Part shown: positions 1 to 10,900 of the stretch, piece after piece
Layout: each line of letters opens with the position of its first letter
Position numbering within the stretch: the first letter of the stretch is position 1
Origin: Capitulum mitella
Taxonomy: Eukaryota > Arthropoda > Thecostraca > Pollicipedomorpha > Pollicipedidae
Length of the DNA stretch: 64,000 nt
Reading direction: 5' to 3'
Assembly: GCA_030062745.1 (NCBI GenBank)
Contig: CP099840.1
Location: forward strand, 14,787,437-14,851,436
Notes under the pieces: model-generated
The model's database searches: none
The model's input: the letters and a program-made list of their open reading frames with translations, nothing else
Told to the model about the DNA's origin: nothing
Position numbers and translations under genes: made by a program

Positions 1-1892
1 TACGCCCTGTATCCACACTTTTCAAAATTTTGAAAATTTCTTTTTTCTAAAAATGTAGTTCACGTCACGGCCAATCGATTGCCCTTTGTTGCAATGAAAT
101 CGGATGTGTAGTTCTCGAGATCTCAGGGGGGCCGAATCCGCCCCCCCCTGCCGAGAATCGACCATACCGTCTAGCCCTCCGGGAAAAGGGTTAAGGATGT
201 TGCAGCCATAAAGCCATCTATGATTTACAGCTGTCATCCTTCCGTAATTTACGTCCCGTAATACCCTTTTCAACTCATTTCCCTGAACTTTAAGGCATAA
301 ACGCCTGCCACGACTCCCTCCCTCCTCCGTTACACATTGTTTGGATGTTTCCATATACGTTTTGGACACCCACAATCATTTTCCGAAAACCACACCCATG
401 TTCTACACCCCCTACCGATGACTGAGTGTTCATAAAAATACACTAGTTTTGCTGAGATTAAGTCTTAGGTTATATTAAAAAAGAAACCAACAATGGGAAA
501 TAGTTTGGCATGTTTATGCCATACCACTATCAAATTATTTAATAACATTTTCTGTATGGGAAGCACCGACCATCCATAGGCAGCACCTCCCACCTCTAGC
601 GGTGCTCCCCGTCATCCAGTTCGCTGGGAGCCGTGTTGCGTCATGAAGCCAATCGCCGATCAAAAATGGCGCGAGTTTTTTAACGTCAACGCTGTGAAGT
701 TACATTTTACGTTCAGATAAGTACCTGTCACAGTCCGGGTTAGCTACCACAGGTGATCAAGATTGAAAAACTTGGAAGATCACCCAAAAATGTCAATACC
801 CGCTAATAACCTACGAAAAAACAAGAAATATCCCCTCTTACCCCTTCCCCATCTCCTTGCGGGAGGAAGAAGACACGAAAAGGCAGTCGGCTAATTATGT
901 ACGGTTTATAATGCGTCTGATATCGGTACGGGCGGTGCTCCCCGAAAGGCTCTGCAGCCCGTCTTTGAAATCGAAAAACTGTCGCCAGTCAAAATAACGT
1001 GACTCAAATCTTTTAGAAAATCATATCTGGGGAGAGGTTAGGTTGTTGGGCCCTCGACTTGCCCTAGTTATTTACGGAAAAAAGGGGAGCAGGGACTCGG
1101 GAACTCTTCTTAAGTTAGTGGGGGGGGGGGGGTGAGAAGCGTTGGGGGTCGGATTTTTCCAGTCAACTCCCATAGGGTCAATGCTTAATTTAAAAAAGTT
1201 GGGGGCTGAAGCACCCCTCGCTCCATGGCTCTTGCACCTATGGGGGCCAGCGGGCTTAGAGTGAACGACGCGGGTTAAGAAGAAAAACGACATGGGTAGT
1301 GCTCAGAAGAACCTTGCTAGGACCCAGATCAGCACTGGTAGGGCTCGGGCTCTACCAGGACTAACGAAAACGCCCCCCTTGCGACTTTGGTCATTTTCAC
1401 AGTCCTCAATATGCTGCATCTGCTTCCATGCTGTCCATGGCTCCGCGGCTAATGTAGTGCAGACTACCTTTTAACAACTCTGAAATATTTGTACACAGCT
1501 GATTACTCTACTTAAAATCTTTCCAATTGTAGTACTCTTATTTTGCCCAGTTCTTGTGGTAGAATGAAAAAAATATATACGTGGTAAATAATTGCTTTCG
1601 ATACTATTTTATCTTGTTCAAGTAATTTCAGCTCATTCAGAAACCACAGAAAAACGTCTTTTGATAAAAATGGCTCAGGCAAACTTTAAGTTGTAGACCA
1701 TTGTTCGTATTACGATGCCAAGGCTTTCATGGCGCAGATTTACGATTGTCGATTAATTCTGGCGCAGTACATCCGTGTTGCTTCCGCTTGTGGCCTGGAT
1801 TGGGGCGTGCGGGAGTGGTACGCTCCCTGGTCATTTAAATTCGTTAAATTTCGTTACAGAGGCTTTAAAATCCCGCCTTCATGATTTTCTAG
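1..1892. other. Region upstream of AGO1 (probable 5'UTR/promoter or upstream intron)
   Basis: No coding exon is recognisable here. It holds a dispersed repeat (66-205) and a G-run segment around 1029-1290 that resembles a stretch near 27425. A pyrimidine-rich acceptor-like sequence ends in AG at 1891-1892, 23 nt before the AGO1 start codon, so the start exon may begin at 1893 and be preceded by a non-coding exon further upstream. A second possible acceptor ends at 1859. I cannot place a transcription start from sequence alone. Confidence 0.35.
66..205 (+). repeat. Dispersed G/C-run repeat, copy 1
   Basis: This stretch matches the reverse complement of about 17036-17160. Shared parts are the core around ATCGATTGCC, then TTTGTTGC, AAATCGGA, GTAGTTCTCG and GATCTCAG, a C-run, and the closing AGGGTTAAGG. 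The copies are diverged and in opposite orientation, so this is an old dispersed element. I see no coding capacity and cannot assign a family. Confidence 0.6.
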
Positions 1893-1915
1893 GTGCATCA
1901 AACGGAAAGATCAGC

Positions 1916-1934
1916 ATGTACCCTGTCGGACAGC
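1916..1934 (+). CDS. AGO1: AGO1 exon 1 (start codon, 6 residues)
   Basis: ATG followed by codons for MYPVGQ plus one phase-1 base, then a strong donor GTGAGT at 1935. MYPVGQ is the N-terminus of insect AGO1, also encoded by a tiny first coding exon. The leftover C joins CC of the next exon to give Pro in frame. The exon is too short for ORF-based detection. It was identified by motif, donor and phase together. Confidence 0.85.
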
Positions 1935-4900
1935 GTGAGTGACTCCGGAAGTCTTTGTTCGTAACGAACACATTTTATTTCCAATCATCCAGAAGATATA
2001 ATATTTACTAGATAATCGCCGTGATGTCATTGCGTTTAGTGATGTCTCAGTATATGATTGTTATTAGGGAAGCAATTAATCGGCACTTTGAAAGACAAGG
2101 AGAAAAGGAGTAGCTTGCATGGACATGGCTAAAGTAGGTCAGTAACTGTTTGTTAGTGGTGCTTGCAGATATGCTGTTTGTCATGTAAATCCATGAATCA
2201 TGCCATGTTAAGAATGTGACATAAGTTGTGAAATCCAATGAATTTCATGACACATTTTTATTTTCATCATTGATAAAGTATGACATCTGGCAGCTGCAGA
2301 AAAAAACAGGTTTCTATGTTTGGTGTTTCATACTGCTGGATAGCATATTTGATATATTTTCTATCACTTAAACAATGCATTTGAAATTATTCCTTATATG
2401 AACAGTGATAGTGGCCTGATAAATAATCAGGGTACATGTCTTCAACTTGTTTATGCATTAAGAATGCCCAGTGTGCAGGACTGCAGATTGTAGTGGTCCA
2501 TGGAGTGGACTTGTACAAATATGATAGTGGAGAACAAGGAATGTTGAGTTGCTGGGCATCAAATCTAGTCCATGAAACATGCACCCATTGCTGTTTTTCA
2601 TCATACATTTGAATTTTGATGGTATGCTCTAGATTATTCCTGACATGGGGCCCTGGTTGAAATATTGGATGCAGTATATTTTTGATCTGTAACTGATTTA
2701 TATATCAGTACAGACTTTACCGGTATAATAAAGGTTGTTTATTAATTAAATATGTGCAGTGTCTAAAAACCAGGAGTGTTTAAGAGCCATCCTTTGTAAT
2801 ATTAAACCAGTTGTTCTTTCTGAGTGGTAAAACAGGGGATGATAGCCTTGTGATATCAGCTATTACTGTGCATGTGCAAACCAAAATATCCTCATGTCAG
2901 TACTGCACACAGCCTAGTTGCCAAAAATATAAGTTGTGGGGCTTTGTATTTAGCACCGTGGGTAATTTTCCTAGAACTATCTAGCCTAATGTAGTGGCTA
3001 ATTTATGCTAACTTAAGTCAACTTGGCCTGATCTCACCTCACCTCACCTTGCCTTGCCTCACCTTTCCTCAGCTCACCTCACCTCACCTTACCTTTCCTC
3101 ACCTCATGTCATCTCACCTCACCAAGCATAAAAGTCTGCAGAGACGAGGCCACCTCACATCACCACCTCACTGCACCTCATCTCACCTCACCTCACCAAG
3201 CATAAATAAGTCTTTGTAAAGACTTGAGGCCATGTGACATGTGGCCTGGGTTGAGTAGATTTGATGCCATGGAAGGGACATTCACATATATGAAATGGAT
3301 TGTAGTACAAAGCAACACCCATGACATAATCCTTTAGCAATATTTTTAACCAGTGTAATAATGGCCAGACATGACATTTAATCCTGATGCCTGAAAAAAG
3401 ATAAATTACCTGTTGGTTAATGTGTTAAATACTTGTGCATGATGTATTTATGTGTCCTTCATTAGCATCATCTCCTGCTGATGTAAAACTCCATTATTTT
3501 TGTATGTATGTGTATAATGTATTTGGATATCCTTCACTGCATTCATCTGCTGGGGATAAGGAACTGCTCAGAATGTTTTTTAAACATAAAAAAATGTACT
3601 GGAAGTTCCCCTTGAGTTCTGAATCTGATTCACAAAAGCTGTGCTAAATGATACACTTTTCCATTCAGAAGCAGAGCTTTGAATTTTTTTCGTTATCTCC
3701 TGAACTGGAACACTTTAAGTGACTGAGGTAAAAAGAGGACAAAAATCACAGCACTGCAGCATGCTTGCATTTCAGTTGACATGTCATTGGTACTTTTTTG
3801 TTTGTTACTTATTTTCACTTGCCATTTTGTGTAGTCCTGATATCATCATTTTCATTTCCCAAGACATCATGCTATTTGGAACATGAGTGCCCAGAATCTT
3901 ACCTTTACCATGCATTGTTGGAGGGACATAATTTCCCAACCTTTTTTGTACAGAAGCAATAAGTGACAGTTTTTACAGGACTATCTAAGCATTTTTCTGA
4001 GGTTCTTCACATTTTACTGCTAACAGTTACTAGCACAATGAAATTTTGTGTAGATGATTTTGAATCTTTTGTACATACTTTCTGACCTTTGTATTTAACT
4101 ATGTCATGTGTGCGTGCGTGCATGCGCGCGTGCGCGTTTCCCTACCCTATATGACATATACATGTACCCTATATAACATATAGCTAGTTACTATATGTCC
4201 AGGTCAGTACCTGGACATATAGTAACCGGTGGTGCGACTGGCTGGCAAACACGGTAGAGGTTTAGGAGGATTAACACTGCTTCATGAATAGAAAGAATAT
4301 GATTTTTGAAGATGCTGCCTGGTGTTATATCTTTTGGTGGCCAAAGTTGTAGTCTTTTTAGCTGTTTTGCACAATGCATGTCTTTTTATTCAGGATTCCC
4401 AAGAATTCCCTTTCCATGGCCTTACACTATTTCATTTTTTTGCATTGCCTTGACATGATTTTTAGACAAACCTAATCTGTCTTTTGATGTAACGTAACAC
4501 AGGTCATGTTTCAGTCCACAGATATGGTCAGCAGGGTTGGCAGAATGATTGCAAGAACTAGTTTTTCCCAGGTCATTGGTATTAACCAACTTTTATCAGT
4601 AATGACAGACATGTACTGCCAAGAACCCAGTGCCTCACAAACAACTTTTAGACTTATCTGTAATAGTATTGTAAACCAATCTATAATTGTTTCCACTGTA
4701 ATATGTACTGATGATTGCAAGTATATAGCGAGTTATGTGTTTGCAACTGAACGTATGTCCTGTTTTCTGTTCATATTAGTGTAGGTTTTCCTGTTGGAGG
4801 CACTTAAAGTTAGATATGGTGCTACTGTGATATCCCTACTTGTTATTGGTGAGAGATCATTTTCTGGTGGTATTTTTGGGAGGTGTGAGGAAATGATAAT

Positions 4901-7900
4901 TTAACCCAGAAGCATCATTTCATTCCATTGACAGATTTAAAGGAATGTCATTCCCACTGTTGAGGTTGCTTGGTTGGAGATGGGTAAATCTGGATTTAGA
5001 TTCTTGTGGTGGATTCCATTTTAATCATCTTCCCATTCTCGTGGCCTTTAGTGATTACTGCAGTATTGCTGTGGTAAAGGCATTTTGCTACTTAGCTGGT
5101 CTGTAACACATGTTCATTGACCTTCAAGTCCTTTGTTGGCCAGAGACCTGTAATATTGACATCAGCGTAATGTCATTATGATCTCAGCACAAGAAAACAG
5201 TGAGCTCATATCTGGGCTAAAACCGTGAAACAAAAACAAAGTGTCACAAATCGTCTTTGTTCTTCAGGGACAGTTGCCCTTCATCCAGGCCTTGAACCAG
5301 GCTAACAATACAATGCTGCATATCATGACACATGGTGCATTTGAGTGAACATCAGGGCTGTCACACAATAAAATGGCACCACACAAAATGTTTTTCTATC
5401 TAGTGAAGTCACAGTGCCTTTGAATCTTATTCACAAAAGCTGTGCTAAGTGATATACTTTGCATCCAGAAGCAGGGCTTTGAAGATCTTTTCATTGCCTA
5501 TCCTGAACTGGAAAACCTTAAGTGACTTAAGTTAAGCTTAGGACTAAGCCAGCAGTACCACTACACATCTCACCAAACTTGCCCCAATAGTTCACCTAAT
5601 ATTTAGTTGACTTGGGAGGAACCCAGCAAACAATGTGAAATGAGTAAACATAGTATACAGATAATGATTCTATTATGTGTCCCTGCCTTAACACCTGAAA
5701 ACTACAAAAGAAAATTGAGGAAGAAAGTATTCAACAGTGTGATGTCATTTGAAGGAGTGATGTCAAGCACTCAGTGGTGTGACGTCATGCTTGCAGGATG
5801 TATGGTGAACCAGACATTGGCAAATGATGCACAGCAATGACAACTCGTACGTTGAATGTGAAGCGAAGGTTCTTTGCCATTCGTCATTTATGGTAGTTGC
5901 CACAGGGACCTTGGAATCCTTGAGGTATATTAATTTGCACTGAATAGTTCTACATTTGGTCAGCAGACATGACCAACAAAACTTGGCCATTAGTACTATG
6001 AGGCCACCGTGTATCTGACTCCCCCGAATCCGGCAGTCTCTTTTGAAGTCTTTCCCATAATGTGTTCTAGCACCATAAAGGAAGAGTTTTGGAGGAAAGA
6101 AATTAGTGGAATCATCGGGCGCGCCTTGACACGCCTCAGTAACCTGGGTCATTCCACGTCATATCGGACAAGAATTGCCCTAATGGCCATCGATCTTGAT
6201 GACGTTTAGGATGAGATGATTTCTACACTGAAGCTACAATCCTGCTATCTCACTTCAGAATTCCATACAAAGGTGAACAGTTCCCATTAAGTTAGCAGGG
6301 GTTGTTGAAAATGAGTTTTTGCCATACAGTGGTAAAAACCGGTAAAATTGTTTTTGTCAGGCGGGTTAATAGCACAGACTTTTATTTGTGAGAACGATTT
6401 GCTGGCAAAGATTGGCAACCCTGTTCATTAGCAGACTCAAACTTAGAGTGCATTAAACATGTATCCATATTGGTACTTTGTGAGTTTGTAGATTTATTGG
6501 CAAAACCTGAAGTTTTGGAGGCTGGGTAGAAATTATTGTGGTACAGTGTGGTATAAGTGGAATCATCGGGCGCTCGCCTGGACGCGCCTCTGTAACCTGG
6601 GTCATTCCACGTCAGATCGAACAAGAATTGACTTGATCGCCTTCGATTTTGATGACGTTTAGTATGCTCATTGTACTTATCAAAAAAAATGACCAGCCAC
6701 AATTTTTCAGCCCAGGGTGGCCTCTGAGGTCAGAGTTACAGGTCATAAAAGGTCGCCGATTTTTACTGACATTACATGATTCAAATGCCCATAACTTGGT
6801 GATAGATTGGCAGAAATAGATAGGTGACAGAAAGGTGTGACAAACACCATTTGAAACAGAAATGTGCCAGGTTTTATAAATCATCTCATTGATTTGGAGC
6901 CCTGAGGATGGTCTTTGACCTGACCAGGTCATACGGAACGTTTTTGGCCTTAACTATGTTTTCCCTAAGTGATCTTCGTGAAATTCAGCACAATATGTTG
7001 CCAAATATGTACAGTAAACATGACAAAAAAATATTCTGAGCAAACAAACAAAAACATTCAGAGCATATTGCTCAAGCACCGCTTGGCAACACTAAACTGA
7101 AGATACTTGTAGGTTACCCGAGGTCATTGACATTGGTTGGCCTTGGATTGCCTATTTTGACCCTGGATCGTTAATAATTTTCAGGGGACTGATTTCGGAT
7201 TTCACATTCATTTTGCATGCTTCGGGTCATTTATGTTCATTTCATGTCCTGGAGAAAAGTCAGGTTGTAACTATTGCAACATCCAGGGGATGATTTCATA
7301 GCAAAATAAATAAATAAGTAAATAAACGTTCATGGAATCTTCGGCGTGTGCAAACTCTGATACATGAACCGATACATGAACAATATATGCGAAAGTCGGA
7401 ATCAGTGCCCTAAAAAGCTGTGAATGTTCCGAGGCCAGCAGGCTATCCAAGGTCAGTCAAGGTCAGTGACCTCAGTTGACCTTCAGAACGTCCCTATGCT
7501 AGACGAAGACTGTCTTGGTTGGCTTAGATGCCTAAGAACACCTGATATACTTATTTCACTGCAGATGTAAAGACATCTGACCAGGTATGTCAGATCTGGA
7601 TGGTAGGGGTCAATTGGTGTTGGGTGTCACGACCTTTGGCATTTCATGCCAACAAACCAACGAACGAAAGGCACGAAATCGATCAATATTCGTCAAATAC
7701 CCTCGGGGCGTATGCCTCAAACGCCACGCGGCAACACTAAATTAAAGATAACTGAAACGTTCTCAGTTATACAGAAATGCTTTCGTGATGGTTATTGAAG
7801 ATATTAGGGGACATCATGTGCTACATTTTCGCAAAGATCATGATGGGCAAACATGGTGAAAACCGAAAATGTTACATGTGACCTAGTCGGGCCAAAGATG

Positions 7901-10900
7901 GTACCGATGTCATAAGAAATTGGCTCTTCATGGAAGCTAGAACCTTTCTGTTTCGAATGGCGCTAATCGCCCGCTTCTGTGACAGTTTATCGGCTAATAA
8001 TGGACATTTGAATCATGCAGCCTGTAAAAATTGGTGACCTTTCATAATCGGTAACTTTGACCTCAGAGGTCACACAGGACAAAAATCTATGGCTGACCTT
8101 TCTTTTTTATTGTTGCTATGAGTGTACCAGATGTAGCCAAAATCGAAGCGGGTCTGGTCAGTTCTTGTGCGATGTGTCGCGGAATGGAATGGAATGACCC
8201 GCTGGGTACCTGTGACTGCGGGCGCATGTATAGCCGAGCGGTTAGGGCGTCGGACTCGGGATTGTCAGGTCTCGAGTGCGATTTCCATCAGAGGGAACCT
8301 TCACGGGTCCCACTTCCACGGGAGGGTGACCTGGGTAATGATCTCCATTACATACATTAATAAATGAGCAGGCATGGCTGCCAATACACTGCAGCATGAC
8401 CAGTGCGTTCGATCCTTTCTTTTCAAAACGTGTTATTAGGCACATGTGACTCAGTATCTGCAGAAAGTCATTGGTGAATATAGGTAGAAATATTTCTTAG
8501 TAACATCCCAGGACTGGTTTAAATATGTTTATCCATAAGTCATAACGAACAATATGTGATGCCTGTCGACCTTACTTATGTCGTCTTGATTGGATTGCTG
8601 ACAGGTGTTGCACAGGATGGTGGCCAGATCATGATGGGCAAGATGACACCAGTTTCACGCATGAACGGGATCCGGCCGGTCATGAAGGCTTAGGGAAATT
8701 TAGTATTGCGTCAGTTTTCGTAGATTCACTATGAATGGGAAGCAGAAAAACAGACAAAGTGTCATCATGGCTAAGGTCGAAATTATACACACCGATTTCA
8801 GTTCTAAGTTGATATTCTCTGAAAAGCATTCATCATTTGGTGGCGGAAAACTGCGTCATGAAATGGGGTAGTGAGAATGGGAAATTATTCCTCTTTGGGT
8901 GACATTTCCCACCCAAATACAATAACTTTTGGGCTCTGGTATTTTGTATGTCATCTCATTTGGCCTCGAGTAGGTCATAATACACGTGACCAGTTGTCTG
9001 ACGGGATCTGTCGTTTTGCTGATATCTGATGGACTTGGACCAATATGGAATTATTGTTAGGCTTGTGTGTCTTCATGGCATTATTTGGTCGTTTTTCTGT
9101 GCCGTGTGTCCGTGATGGCATTTTTACTTAGTGGGACATGATTAAGTTGTTCACAGTATACGTGAGCCTGTCAGTTTCATCTTATAAGGAGCCCAGAAAT
9201 ATCCGCTGCTTAAATCAGCTCTAAGATAAAGGTGGCCTATGGGTCTAAGCATATCTGCAACTCTTGCAATATATATGGAACATTATATATATTTGCAGTA
9301 TCATCATTGCATTGCATTGCATTGCATTAATCGTTTTTTATTGCATTAATTGTAAAAATGGCATTAAATTGCAAAAAAGAAACTTTACTGCATTAATTGC
9401 ATTAATTGTAAAAAAAATGCATGAACATTGCAGTATCATCACGACTATATGGAACACGTGAAAGAAATTATTTTTAAAACAGCCCATCTCAAGCCCCTTA
9501 TCTGGCGGAGATATGTGAACTACAGTTTATAATATGCCTCTTATTGTGAAGAAACACTCAACAATTCCACCAGCATCTGAGCAGTCTGCACAGATATGCA
9601 GTTCGTCTTCGAACTCGAACGAAGCGGACAGCTGTCATGTCTGGATGCTATGATACATCGAGCAGACAGGGAACTGAAAACGAAAGTATATAGGAAGCCA
9701 GAGGCTTTGAACATGTTCTTAAATGATGAATCAAATCACCTGACGAGCATAAAGACGGACCTTATCAGATGCCTTACGAACACGGCTTATAAATATACCA
9801 GGATAAGAACAATGCCAGGGAAGAATTCATGAATGTAATGAATAATTTCTGGCCAAATGGCTACCCTAAACAGTTGATAAGAAGGGCACTGATAAAGAGG
9901 ACGCCGCCACCAGTTCCAAAAGCCACCGTCACCACAGACACACCAGATGCAACGAGAAGGTTGTACAGCTCCGTTTTGTACGTCAAAATGTGAACTTAGT
10001 TATATCCAGACTCCTCCGGCCTCATGACATCCAGGCCGCACACCGATCTAGCCGTCTGCGTTTGCGCGATCGGCTTGTCAAGCCCAGGAATCCTGTACCC
10101 CTTGAAGAGGTAAAATACACGCATATTTTCATGCGCTTATTTTTTATACTTGGGACCTTTTTATGCTTGCCAGTCAGTGATCCCACTGGCGAAAGCATCT
10201 AAAGTCGTGCCGAAATATTTGGGCTCCATGTGAGATCAAGCCCTCAGACTCACGCATACTCTGAAACGGCCTGGTCTTTTCTTCTGTTCTTTGTCTTGTT
10301 TGTTTTGCCGACCGGTGCGTATTCTGCAACGCAGGACTTTCTCGTCTCTTGATCAGTTTAATCCAGCTGGACGGCCGTCCTTGTTATAGGCATCTGACGA
10401 CTGCCGGGGAAGCGTGTGGCGATCGTCAGAGCAATATGTGACACGTTGATTTCTGTGTTGTTTTTTCGGACACGCCGTGTATGCGAGGGCCCGGCCCTAT
10501 ATATCACGGCCTCGCGACATATGTGCGGGTGACGTATGCCCGTTACCGAAGGACAGTGTACGCCGTGTGTCTGGTGGTGGTGTCTGTGCCGTGTGTCGGT
10601 GCTGGTGTCTGTGCCGTGTGTCGGTGGTGTTGTCTGTGCCGTGTGTCTGGTGGTGGTGCGGCCGTGGTCTGAGGGCGCGGTGTCTGGTGGTGTTGTCTGT
10701 GCCGTGTGTCGGTGGTGCGGTCGTGGTCTGAGGGCGCGGTGTCTGGTGGTGGTGTCTGTGTCGTGTGTCTGGTGGTGGTGTCTGTGCCGCGTGTCGGTGG
10801 TGCGGTCGTGGTCTGAGGGCGCGGCGTCTGGTGGTGGTGTCTGTGCCGTGTGTCGGTGGTGATGTCTGTGCCGTGTGTTTGGTGGTGGTGTCTGTGCCGT

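Noticed and set aside
4187..4226. microRNA precursor
   Set aside because: Arms of 17 bp and a total of 40 nt are too short for a pre-miRNA stem, and pairing does not extend outward.
8220..8295. Functional tRNA gene
   Set aside because: Only the A box is good. The B box is degenerate and no acceptor or anticodon stem pairing is evident, so a SINE head is more likely.
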